Below are positions 21,701-33,821 of a stretch of DNA of 64,000 nt, piece by piece. Numbering within the stretch: position 1 is the stretch's first letter; each line of letters begins with the position of its first letter. Source of the DNA: Dichomitus squalens LYAD-421 SS1. Taxonomy: Eukaryota > Basidiomycota > Agaricomycetes > Polyporales > Polyporaceae. The notes beneath the pieces are model-generated. The model ran no database searches and was not told where the DNA came from. It saw nothing but the letters and a program-made list of their open reading frames with translations. The position numbers and the translations under genes are program-made. The stretch spans positions 353,193 through 417,192 of the forward strand of contig NW_006766902.1 in assembly GCF_000275845.1 (NCBI RefSeq), read 5' to 3'.

Positions 21701-24700
21701 GATAGTGCAGTCCCGGGACGCCGTAGCGAGGCGGGAGCCATTTGGGGAGTAGACGAGGGCTGTGACCAGGTCATCATGGCCGAGAGCGATATCTGTGCAA
21801 GAGGTACGTCATTTAGAGACGGTCGTTGTAAAGTATTCCGTAGCAAACCTGCGCTCGGTGCCATCTTGAGTGATCCACGCTCTGTCAATTTAGGGAAGTA
21901 TTTTGCAAACTCTTCGAACCAAAGATCCTTTCGCCCAGAGCGAGTACGTCGGTGGCCGAAGAGCAAGAGTTGTGGATGACGGTAGCTGTGCAGCATTTGG
22001 TCGATTTTGGAGCACAGGTGCAGATTGCCTTCGTCACTTCCGATCCATGACAACAGATCTCCGACGGTCGATAAAACTTTCACAGTGACTTCATGCAGCT
22101 TCGGTGGGTGGAACTCCCTCGATATCTTGATCAATGCCGCAAAGAAATCCTCATAACGGTCCGACGGGGAGGACGCCGTGACCGTGACCGTGAGGAGCTC
22201 AGGCCACTTTTCTTTGAATGTCATCTTGGTGTTACTATATCGCTCGCTATGCAGTCATGTTGAGTAACCTGCTCACCGCGAAGGAGAGTGCTGGAGAGTG
22301 AAATCTGGTAGTAGTAGCCCATGTCCAGGGACAATCTCTCCACGGTGGATTGAGCTGACTCGAATAACAACTTCTTCACCGCTTCGTGCACATCTTCGCC
22401 TATCTGTCACCGTGGTTTGTGAGCCAATCACGTATAGGGGAATGTAAGTGTCATATGGGGCTTACATCGAGTTGTCTGAGCTTCAGTCCTTGAGATCTGA
22501 GGCGCTGTACAAGCGCGGCACCATTAGGCGCTGTCTCCGCAATACGCAGGCGCTCGCAGCGTAGGTCTTTGACCGCAGTAAAAGCTAGAATTACTCGGCA
22601 GAGCTCTTGTAACGTCTTGAAATAGAGCGAATAAAGGAATAGAGATGTAATTTTTGTCCCAAATTTGTGGAAACATGTCAAAAGGGGCTGAGGAAGGCTG
22701 AGCCTGACCAGGGTATGTTCTGGCGTACGCGCAGTGAACCACTGAGTGTTGGTGAGGTTAGGGAGGATATGCAGCAACGGAAAGGGCATGAATGTGGTTG
22801 GATCTGCTCTGATAGAATGCACAAACGGACAGAAGTGGGGATAAGCCTCGAGAAAGTCCCGGAAGGCAACGACCTGTGCTCGCTTCCTGATATCAACATC
22901 AGCGACCATAAGGCAGAGGCTACGGGGACGGAGTTGGCAACATGTGAGGGAAAAGCTGTAAAGAGTCTCCGGATCGTCGCCAGAATGGCTGATGATCCTC
23001 TCGATGAGCTCCCAGGCAAGGTGAGGAGAGGCAGACATGGTGGGTTGAGTGAAGCGCGTTGTTCACGCTTGGGACGAGCATGACAGCGCTCGGGGAACAC
23101 TGCATGCGGACATCGCCGGTCTTCTCCGAGGTTCAGGACGAAGAGGCGCGTGTCCCGCCGTTGACGCAGGAGCTGGGCAATGAGATGGGCTTCGGTATGT
23201 GCACCATCATTACACCGCTCTACACTCTATCGTGGTTGATGTGGGGCCTTTGCGAAGCTAAAACGGAACGCAGATGCCTCAAGCGAGGCTCCAATCATAC
23301 TTGATGTGAGCCATAGCATTGCAGCATGTGCGAAAGGAATGAGACAAGAGGCCCTACCAAGCGACCAGCGGAAAGCAATGTCAAGGACAAGAGATTTGTG
23401 ATGTAAGAGCCGTAGGCTAAGGAATGATCCAACGAGTTACACAATTTCGGCAGGGCACCCTGCCACGAGTCTGTAGATGTAGCATAGCGCTGGGGATAGG
23501 TGTTGTCCAGCAGCGTCGGCTCAAGCGACCCCAGGATCGTTCCGCTCATCACATCTTGGTGTCCGTCCCATAGTAATATCGTAAATTTTGTTTCGTGAGC
23601 TGTGCTATCGCGCTGTTCGATTGTTGACAGACAACCACCCCAATCGCAGGGGACGGTGCTCGCCAGGAGCCAGGATGTAGCCATCTGCAAATGGTGGCAG
23701 TTCAGTGGATGAGCATTCACGTTACGGAGAGGCTGGATACGATGGGTCACTTACAGCTAAGTATCGACAATATGCCGATACAGGACTGCTGAAGATCCAT
23801 GCACCAATTTCTGTTGCACGGTCGGCCGTCCAAGTCAACGAGGGGAGTGCCCTGTCACGGTATAAGATCGCCTGAAAACGGGAGAGGGTTACCTATATAC
23901 ATGCGCCCACGCCGCCGCCAGTCGGGCCTTAAGCGTATACAGCAGACGTACGACGTGTACTCAATTGCGATGCTCCATGAGGGTGAAGTAGCGCACATGC
24001 TGTACTTACCACTGCAAGGTCAGGATAGTAGCTATGCCCCCGTTTGGGGGGCACCCCGTCCGTCTGCAGGACTAGCGGTGTGGTCATCGACAGGCATTCG
24101 TTGGACCAAATATTCACGTTCGGGCCGAAGATTGATCCCTTCGCCTACAAGGTGGGGCGGGGCTCGCAGAAGCTGTACGACGGGTTTTGAGCGGGCTCGA
24201 TTTCTAGGAGAGCATACCAGTGTGCCGTCTACAAATTTCCCTAAGTGAATACTTACCTTGTGGTGGTCCTCTGCTCCCATTCTGAGGGCGCGAGACATAT
24301 CGCAGGTGAGGCTGTATCGCGGATACGGGCTTAGTATGGATTAAGCTAGCGTCTCAGAGAAGGCACAGACCCTGAACTGGAACTGAGGATTACATTTCAG
24401 TGACGCAAACATAAGGCGGCAAAGGCAGGGCATACATTTCGGCTAGGAGGACTTCATAGATGAAAGGGGTACCTAGTCATGCATCTGGACACTCGTCGCA
24501 TACATCACAATCCATGTTTGGCCCAGTCACCTGCTACTGTCGTGTAGCACGTCACACCTCTGAAAGTCGGCTTCAGCTGGACAATGAATCCATTCGCTTG
24601 CGACACTCACGTGTGTAGCCTCTCATCAGGTGGGGTAAACGGGAAGAACTCCGATGCCCTCCTTCGTGCGGACACCATACAAGTGTTGTTCCAAGACACT

Positions 24701-25140
24701 ATAATGAATTCGAAGGGGCTTTGTAAGACATTGGAGAGGGAATTGGAGCATCGAGAGGAATTGCGGGCAACGAGGTATGTACCTCAGCTGCAGCGCATGG
24801 TGCCCCGGACGATGGCGGGTTCTGCTATGTAGCAGTGGGCTCGTTGATACACGAACAGCGTCGCCGAGACTCCTTACATACGGTCCCAATGGTATTCAGC
24901 CGATCCTATGACCTGACTTGTGGAGTGACCTCTGAGATCGAGCAGTCAGACTCATAGTCATGTTTGTGCGAGACCACGGTTGAGCAGTGGCCCATGGGGT
25001 TCGTACGTCATTGGGACATGCGGGTAACAGAGACAGATGAGGTTGATGTGCTTGCATATATCGAGGTACTCAGTACAGAATACAGGATGTTTCTGCGTAG
25101 GTATACATAACCTGGAGAGGAGGGTCAGTCCGGGGCGTGC
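18710..25140. repeat. Segmental repeat, copy C (least decayed)
   Basis: Begins with the block shared with copy B (GCTCTTGCACTGGAGACCG at 18,711) and runs to the near-invariant block at about 25,114. Beyond this, resemblance to copy A continues weakly to about 25,500 (GTTTGTGAGCAG and TATCGCCG blocks). It contains the only intact F-box/WD40 gene. Its left arm (18,710-20,659) holds no recognisable gene. Confidence 0.8.
20660..23038 (-). CDS. F-box and WD40-repeat protein, intact copy C
   Basis: Four exons give a 731-aa protein with consistent phases: 23,038-22,466, 22,403-22,277, 22,211-21,849 and 21,792-20,660. Introns are 62, 65 and 56 nt; the last has donor GTTTGC and acceptor TTGCACAG. An F-box lies at residues 6-45 (LAWELIERIISHSG, FSLTCCQLRPRS), then about 300 residues with leucine-rich-repeat character, then eight WD40 blades with AFSPDG- and WDV-type signatures. 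Between blades 4 and 5 sits a long Glu/Asp-rich loop encoded at about 21,165-21,245. F-box proteins link substrates to SCF ubiquitin ligases; a WD40 propeller usually binds the substrate. The substrate is unknown. Its two neighbours A and B are damaged copies, so this is the probable functional survivor. Confidence 0.85.
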
Positions 25141-26033
25141 CTTTGCGCAAGAACGAACATGAGCTCACCATCCACCCAACAACCACGTGCCCCCGATACC
25201 TGGAAAACGTCTAACCACACCCAAGGTGAAATATTATCATCTGTGTATCTTTCAGCGGAGTTGTAGTCGGTGAAGATGTGCAGGAAGGATTGTAGCAAAG
25301 CGAGCGATGGGTACACGGGATGACCGGGTTGGGCTTGTCTTGCAGCGACATGGAGGCTCATAGCCCCAGACGGGCGAGCTAGGTTCGAAACGCAGTCTAT
25401 GCAAGAGCAAGGAAGACTTTATAGTGGACGCGAAAGCACAGCAGCCTCAGGGCGTTTGTGAGCAGACGGATATCGCCGCGTCTGAGGCACGGCGTCTGCC
25501 GACTCCCGATGTTCCTGCACGCGACATGCCACAAATCACAGTCGTGCTGATCTGGGACCTTCTCTCAGCGGACCGCTCCCGGGATGATCCAATCAGAAAC
25601 TGTCGATAAGTCAATGCCTCGCCGTCCCTCTGCAGGTGTGCAATGCTGCTGAAGCGGAACGACATAGCAGCGTATATTCTTCCGCTTCTACTACTCAAGA
25701 TACGTACTTAGTACCTTGCGTTTCGCGCCAACCGCAAACCCGAAGGTGACTGGCCCCAGCGTTGTGAGTGTCGCGTAATCAATTCGAAATTCGTTCACCG
25801 CAGGGCTCGCAGCAGATCTTTACCCACATCAAGTTACGCATTTGCGCACGCCGTGACCTCGGGCCGCGCGTTGAAGTGGGAGTCTGACCTGTGCGATATA
25901 AGGACTGCGTGGGATGTGTGAGTGTGCGCGTCCGCCTCTCCTCCTTCCCCGCGTCCTTAACTTCGAGCCTGTCCCGCCGATCTTTGTGTTCAAGACGAAA
26001 CGCCAAGGACAACATCTGGACACCGACCGCGAA
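23039..26033. other. Right arm of copy C and spacer before the hydrolase gene
   Basis: Up to about 25,140 this matches the right arms of A and B. On the minus strand a donor GTAAGT near 23,754 and an acceptor TTTGCAG near 23,696 are followed by a frame reading DGYILAPGEHRPLRLGW, a coding remnant with a surviving intron that is broken downstream. From 25,500 to 26,033 no gene is seen; this should contain the promoter of the hydrolase gene. Confidence 0.4.
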
Positions 26034-27974
26034 ATGGACAGCGTCGACTCCAAGACTGAACAGGCGCATCCCGTTCTCGTACCTCCAGCCCGAGGGCCCA
26101 GCGAACACACGGGCAGGATACTCAGAATCAAAACAAGCCGCATGGCCAAGATTGCGATAATAACAGTCGCCGCTGCAGTATCCGTCGCGCTGCACCTCGT
26201 AAACGTCCTATATGCTTCTGCGCCAGAAGTCCTGTACCATACGGCTCATGCGAGTGCACCGGAGTTCGATTGGCATTCGGTACGTCCCCCAGCGGACATC
26301 ATACGGCTGGCCTAGAATGATACTTCAACCACCACAGCTCGAGCCCTCCACTGAGATCAAGTGGACTTCCTGCTACAACGACCAAAAATGTGCTCGCCTC
26401 CTGCTCCCGCTCGACTACCTCTCCGAAGACCTTTCTGGTCCCACCACCGCCATCGCGCTCCGTATGATCCCTGCTCGCGACCGCACCAACTACCGCGGCA
26501 CCGTCCTAATCAACCCGGGTGGGCCAGGCGGGTCCGGCACGGATCTTCTGGCTCGTGCAGGGACAAACATTTCGACAATCGTCGGGGACTCGTTCGACGT
26601 GCTTGGCTTCGACCCGCGCGGAGTGGGCGCGAGCAACCCTGCTTTGAATTGCTTCTCGAGCAAGGGGCAGAGGGACATCTGGCTAACGCAAGAGGGACAC
26701 CAGTTCTTGAACACGTCGGACGAGGCGTTGCTGGGGTTGTATAGGGCAAGGCAGCGCGTGGTGGGCGATAGGTGTGCGAAGAGCGATGGGGGAGAGGAGG
26801 GCATTGCGCGGTTCATGAGCACGGCGAGCGTCGCAACAGACATGTTGAAGATCACAGAGAAATTAGGGCAGGAGAAGCTGCATTACTGGGGCTTCGTGAG
26901 TGGACTTATTAAAGCCTTCAGTGTGCTCATGCTGACTGACCTTTTGTTGTACAGAGCTATGGGACCATCCTCGGGCAGTACTTCACTGCCATGTACCCCG
27001 ACAAAGTCGGACGTGTGATCATTGACGGCGTGTACGACGCGTACAACTATCGAGGCGCGCTCTGGAACTCGAACCTCCTCGATAACGAAGCGGTCATCAA
27101 CTCTCTATTCACGTACTGCCACGAGGCCGGCCCCCTCAAGTGCGCGCTGTATGAATCGAGCCCGGGAAAGATTCGCGAGCGATATTATCGCGTGCTCGAC
27201 CGCGTCGAGCGCGAACCTATCCCTGTTCCTCACGCCGAACCCCCTCTCCTGATCACGCGCAAGGCCCTCGTGAACCAGATCTTCCGCGCCGCATACAAGC
27301 CCATCAACACGTACGGCACCGTCGTCGACACCATCCGTGCAATCGAGACCGCGAACCAAACCGCGCTGACCGCACTCGCCCCGAAGATCGTCGACCCAAC
27401 TGAGTGTGCTTGCCGCACAGAGCTACCACAGATCGTCGAAAACGACGCGTTCTCTGCGATCGCGTGCGGGGACGGAGAGAAGCGCACGTACGACCCCGAA
27501 GTGTACAAGGCGTACTACGCAGACCTCACGAGCGATGCGCCAAATGCCGGCCCCTTCTGGGCCGTACACTTCCTCCAGTGCACCGAATGGTCCGTCCGCC
27601 CGAAGTGGCGGTACACGGGCCCGCTCGCCGCGGCAAACACGTCGCACCCGATCCTCATCCTCCAACCGAGGTTCGACCCGGTATGCCCGTTGAGGGACGC
27701 GCTGGCTGTACGGGAGCGGTATGCGGGCGCGGGGCTACTCGTGCAGAACTCGTACGGGCATTGCTCGATGAGCGCGCCAAGCGTGTGCACAGCGAAGCAT
27801 GTGCGGGCGTACATGGAGGACGGGAGGCTGCCGAAGGAAGGAACGGTGTGCGAGCCTGACGAGTTGCCGTTTGTGGGGCAGGTGAGCGATGCGAGGGCGA
27901 TGTCAGGAGAAGATGCGACGTTATCGGAGGCTTTGCGGGGGTTGTCGGAGGTTGTGCCTATGTTCGGTGCGTAG
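26034..27974 (+). CDS. TAP-like alpha/beta hydrolase (tripeptidyl aminopeptidase type)
   Basis: Three exons (26,034-26,279, 26,338-26,895, 26,955-27,974) give 607 aa. Residues about 38-60 form a hydrophobic segment (IAIITVAAAVSVALHLV) that would act as a signal anchor. The hydrolase core shows NPGGPGGSG (oxyanion region), DVLGFDPRGVG, the nucleophile elbow GFSYG with Ser269, Asp509 in RFDPVC, and His537 in SYGHCS. The C-terminal part fits the TAP-like domain. Such enzymes remove short peptides or hydrolyse related amides or esters; the actual substrate is unknown. The intron before Ser269 splits the nucleophile motif between exons. It is the intact parent-like copy of the two relics at 5,030 and 17,156, each placed after a repeat unit. 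Start chosen because it gives the N-terminal anchor; a downstream ATG at 26,142 is possible. Confidence 0.9.
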
Positions 27975-28456
27975 GAATGCCGTGAGATGTATTGAAATCG
28001 TGTTCTCCCCGTCGCAGGCAAGGCTCTGTGTATTTCTATCACAATGCAAGCTACAATGGACCAGTCTGGATTGCCGATGAGTATAGTCAACTTCAGCCTG
28101 AATACCGAGGTTCCCACTACAGGTGCACTTATCAGCTGGAATTCGGCCTCTACTTCCGCCATAGGCACAGCGGCGAGCGTAGTGTTGTGCGGGCTCCGTG
28201 CTTACCCGTTGGGCGCTATGTGTACTACGTATCCGGTCCCACGGAGGTCATCCGCATCCAACATACAGTGATCGATTGTATTGATGGGCGACATATCTGT
28301 CCTTGCAGAGGCCCAGAACACACGGTTTGCTCTGCACTAATCAAAGGGAAGATCCAGACGACTATATGATTTGTGGCCATGGTCTCCGCCGTCGAATCCC
28401 CTTCCTCTTTCTGTCCCCTACTGCGACAATCCTCTTCCTTTTACACTGCCTAACCC
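27975..28456. other. Intergenic region, hydrolase to fucose synthase
   Basis: About 480 bases with no supportable gene. It should hold the 3' end of the hydrolase transcript and the promoter of the next gene; the 60 bases before 28,457 are pyrimidine-rich (CCCCTTCCTCTTTCTG), as is common before fungal transcription starts. Confidence 0.5.
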
Positions 28457-29947
<1,491 letters not shown>

Positions 29948-30109
29948 CGATGGCCATGGGTTTAAGGCTATACTCACTTCTCAAATTCCGTGAGACTCCT
30001 ACACGAGATACCGTGATCTCCAATCGCGGGCAACCGGTATACATAGATCTCGATAGGCCATGAACATACAATCGATCAATAGAACAAAACTCGGACACCT
30101 ATACACTGA

Positions 30110-30649
30110 TCATGGTGCAAGGCTGGTGATCACGTCCACAAGCGGGCTCGGCTTCTTCTCTCTGGAACCCCCTGCATAGGCCTCCCAAGCATACCCAACG
30201 AGCTCGTGTAGCGACGCCGGCAGGTGCTCATAGCCGGCCGTAGGGGCTGCCAGTGCTGTGTTGCGCGGACTCCACGCGTATACGCCCGATTGTTTCAGCG
30301 TGCCTTCCGGTGTCTTCACATTGAGATGGTCCCTCGCCTGGCATGTGTATGTGCTCGAGAGACACCAAACACCATTGAATGGGCCACCATCGGGCAGACG
30401 TGCTACATCCTTGACGAGAGCTGCGAGGATAACGAGGTCCTGCGGCTGTACCTTCAGGACATTCCCGTCAGAGTCGACAGCGATGTCTGGGAGGAAGAGA
30501 GCCATGACAAAACCCTCGGCACACATGGCGCTGAACCGGTGGGTGAACAAGAGGTTATCTATGGTGGGTTGGAATGTAAGGGCATCGTGATCGGGGTGTG
30601 GCACAGCGCGCGTGTGCCAGCCTTCGGCAGAGATGGACGTAGATGTCAT
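30110..30649 (-). CDS. Conserved-looking hypothetical protein, 179 aa
   Basis: A single open frame from ATG at 30,649 to the stop at 30,110. It is compact, with hydrophobic stretches such as DLVILAALVKDVA and a cysteine-containing segment GVWCLSSTYTC, ending in a basic tail. There is no signal peptide or membrane helix. No family was recognised. A well-formed intron (GTAAGT to AACAG, about 51 nt) appears just upstream at about 30,665-30,715, in the presumed 5' untranslated region, which supports a real gene. It converges on the fucose synthase gene, 162 bp away. The product could be a small enzyme-like or lipocalin-like protein, but this is only a guess. Confidence 0.55.
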   Translation of the reverse strand: MTSTSISAEGWHTRAVPHPDHDALTFQPTIDNLLFTHRFSAMCAEGFVMALFLPDIAVDSDGNVLKVQPQDLVILAALVKDVARLPDGGPFNGVWCLSSTYTCQARDHLNVKTPEGTLKQSGVYAWSPRNTALAAPTAGYEHLPASLHELVGYAWEAYAGGSREKKPSPLVDVITSLAP

Positions 30650-31674
30650 GAGACAACTGCCTGGCTGTTATGGTATACAGGATAATGAGGCTCATGTTTC
30701 ACAGAACTTACCAGGTAGGGGCTCGCTATAGCGCAACCCAGTCCTCAAACGACTAGGCTGCTCACTTCGTCGTGGTCAGGATAAGAGAAGCAGCAATGGT
30801 TACACTACACACGCTTCCAAGTTCTCAGCGAACACAGCTATGGTTGCACCGCCATCTCCCCGTGATCAGCCCCCCGTGATCACCGCGCAGCCTGCGGCTT
30901 CGCTACTACCACAGGAGCTGTCATGACAATGGCCTCACAATCCGTCTGCTGTCATAGGCGTTGCGTATCACTCTGGAGCTTGAAGGATTGCGAATTGAAC
31001 GAATACCGATGAGATAGTAGGGAACCGGGTGTCATTGACTTGATGAAGACGATCATGATTCTCCGGAAGCAGTCAGTAGGGAACGCCGATACGCAGGAAG
31101 GTATAGACAGGTTGATCTCTCTGGATTTGCCCAAACTGTATGATCCGGCACGCGCGCGGGGTGTAAATTGTTCCCTGACTACCTAAGTAGGAACCAGATG
31201 CATCAAAGGGAATGCGCTTGTCTGTCTTGTCCCAGACCCATCTGCAGGTCCTTCTGCCTCAATCGTGGGACAATTGATGCCGGTGATTGTAGGATCGGCC
31301 TTCGGCGTGGACAGCTGGGGGAAGACAAGTACAGTACTAGTCTAAGCACTTCTCTGAGTTGAATGTGGGTTTGCTGATTGATAGACGACTCGTATATACT
31401 ATTGTCATTAGAGCGGGGTGTTCGAGGAATGATGCTCGTGAAGGGGGTTATTTGAGGAGGGAATTGAGACATCCTGATCTGGTGGCGCGAGCGGATTACC
31501 AGAGAATGTCGGGAAGTGATAAAAGGCTCACTTTCCGTGGAATATCTTGCTTTCTGATCACAAACCACAGCAAGAGCACAATCCTCCAAGCTCCCACGCC
31601 CAATCGGCACCTCTCGGCCAGAACCGTTCACAACCCCCATCGCTATCCCTGAAATCGTTCAGATACGGATCGAA
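30650..31674. other. Intergenic region between two minus-strand genes
   Basis: Roughly 1 kb. It should contain the promoter of the 179-aa gene and the 3' region of the next minus-strand gene. The direct duplication of CCCCGTGATCA near 30,870-30,890 is the only structure noticed. The minus-strand frame at 31,203-31,640 has no coding character I can defend. Confidence 0.4.
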
Positions 31675-32863
31675 CTAGAAGTTGAGATGGTCCCCGATAA
31701 AGTTGCCGTCCTGATACACACGCATCAACCTTGAGCCGGGTGGACGGGGCTTCATGCTCCCGTGGTGGTGTTTAATGGGTGAATCTGGGATGGGTACGAC
31801 TTCGATAATTGTTCTGCAGTGAAGCGGCTTACGTCGCTTTCCCTTCTTCTGCATGGCCTCTTCCAATATTTTCTCGCTATTTCCCAGTCCCTCGAAATCA
31901 GCGAAAGGACTAGTAGTGTTCACAGCATACTCACTATTCCTCAAACAGTTTCCACCCTTCCTTTATAAACCCGACCTCCTGCTCCTCGCGATCAAACCGC
32001 GCGTCCAATCCAGCAAGATATGCGAACTTCCGCGATACGAGCGTGCGCAGATCAGATATGTTGTACAAACGCCCGAATGACTTGGGGTTGTGGGGATTGT
32101 CGAAGGTAGCGTGGGGAAGGGTATCAATCTCGTAGGAATTGAGACGATAGTATGCCGTCGCTGCCAAGCGGTGAGCCCTTAGCGATCGAGACGACAGCTA
32201 TAGATATTCCAGAAGCTCACCATCAGATCTATACACCCCGCGATCGCCAACCTTCTGCTTGTAGCGAGGATCGTGTAGGCGTGACCATTTACGGTCGACG
32301 CACCACTTCTTCCAACGCTCCTCGCGCTCCTCCTTGCTTTGCACTTTGCTTGCTGCCTCGTCTCGAGTCCGCTTGGGCAAAGCCTGGGGTGCAGTCTGAG
32401 GTGAGTCGTTGGATGGGCTAGACCTTCGACTAGGTTCATTGACTACCATCGCGCGGCCCATAGGGCTCGAAGGCCCCGTCGCTAGGTCAGGCTTGTTAGC
32501 TTTCTTGCGACTCTGTCGGACGGGGGCCTCAAGCGCCCCATGATCGGCAACAGAGTCGGCCTTGACTGAAAGGCTGGGAACAGAGAGAGGAGGAAGGAAC
32601 GAGTGAATATCCTCTTCCTTAACCTCTTCCTTAACCTCTACCTTCGCCTCCGCCTTGACCGCAGCGACACGGTGCAACCGCTTATTGCTGGACGTGAAGG
32701 CGAGGGCATTGTCATTCCCGGAAGCTGAGGCTGATGTGACGACGTCCGCCTTTTCGTCTGTTGGGGACTGTTCGCGCATACGCTTAGAGTGCGTGCGGGT
32801 CGGTGGGGGGCGAGACATCGGGCCTGTAAGAGCTCGAGGGCGAAGAGTGGAGTTGTGTGTCAT
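31675..32863 (-). CDS. Hypothetical protein with disordered basic/acidic N-terminus, 356 aa
   Basis: Three exons with consistent phases: 32,863-32,221, 32,160-31,935 and 31,876-31,675; introns of 60 and 58 nt. The first 190 residues are Ser/Pro/Lys-rich and probably disordered, with a tandem VKEE motif near residue 75. The C-terminal half looks folded and conserved: KKWCVDRKWSRLHDPRYKQ, then AYYRLNSYEIDTL, KSFGRLYNISDLRTLVSRKFAYL, and RLMRVYQDGNFIGDHLNF at the end. A nuclear role is suggested only by the basic N-terminus (KRMREQS, RQSRKKANK). The family is not recognised. It is divergent from the TBC-domain gene. Confidence 0.75.
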
Positions 32864-33821
32864 GTCCTTTGGCCTGGAGACCTAAATACGTCAGAAATTA
32901 GGCTTGAATGCCCAAACTGGTATCTCCGCAGACCCAGCGGGCCCGCACGAGAGATGCTCGATGCGCCGGACGACTCTCCCTCGAGTGGTGAGCAACCTGC
33001 ATCAGTTCCGATTGCGGAGATACGATGCAGATCCCAATCGGTGGGAGTCCGTGGCTGAACAGGCGGAGGCGGCGGAGAATCAGTCTCGTCGGATCTTGCA
33101 AAGATTCGCCCGCAGACGTACCGTAGAACCTCCCAGCGCATCTTGCCATGGACTCAAAGTAAACCACGTGTAGAGCTTACCGGAACATAATGCTCAGAAT
33201 GAGGCCAACCTCTCAGGCAGAGTCATGCGAAGAGGCGAATGTGACTTAAGCTGATTCACTGACTTGCTGTGGTGGAGATCATACATCAGCTTCGAGCTAC
33301 GAACCTTTCAATGAACATGAGCTGCCGCATCAACAGCATATACAATGGCAATGGTACGAATTATAGAGGCCGACACTGAGTCATGGCCAGAAGCTGATCT
33401 GGGCAACTGGCAAGCATCAACTGTTAAGTACGCTTCGTGCTTCTCCTTACTTGACTCCGAGGGGCGCTGTGAGCTTCTGCAAATTTGGTACAAACATAGA
33501 GAAGCGCTTAATTAGTGAACTCACCAGTATGCACGCTTTCCAGCTTCATGGAATGAGCATGCGTCCTCGGGCTCTGAAGGCGGGCGTCGGTGGGTATCAA
33601 GGACCTCCGGTGATGGCGGGAAGTAGCACTTGGGTGGGTTGGACGCCGGCATCGCAGGATCTGGAGCGTCTGCTCGCTCGTTTCCTCCACAACGCGACCG
33701 CCCTGCGATCATCATTTGCCACCTGTCTCTTCCCACTGCTTCCTCTCTGTTTTCGGCCTTCTCGTTCTCAGGTGCAGCGCCGCGGTGAGCATACATTTGT
33801 CGACTCTCCAACGCAGGCGCC
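32864..33821. promoter_or_regulatory. Divergent promoter region, hypothetical gene and TBC gene
   Basis: This 958-bp stretch separates two genes transcribed away from each other. No strong coding signal is present. On the minus strand just before 32,863 there is a CTGAC branch-like site and a TTTAG acceptor, so the hypothetical gene may have an intron in its 5' untranslated region. No specific transcription factor site can be assigned. Confidence 0.45.

Noticed and set aside
1..26000. Retrotransposon or DNA transposon as the cause of the triplication
   Set aside because: No reverse transcriptase, integrase, transposase, long terminal repeats or target duplications were recognised; unequal exchange is simpler.
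31203..31640. Minus-strand 145-codon frame
   Set aside because: No conserved-looking composition, no splice context, and no known motif; treated as intergenic.
31877..31934. A 25-base intron in the 356-aa gene (31,910-31,934)
   Set aside because: It keeps frame but is too short for splicing; the 58-nt intron ending at 31,877 also keeps frame and has a CTGAT branch-like site.
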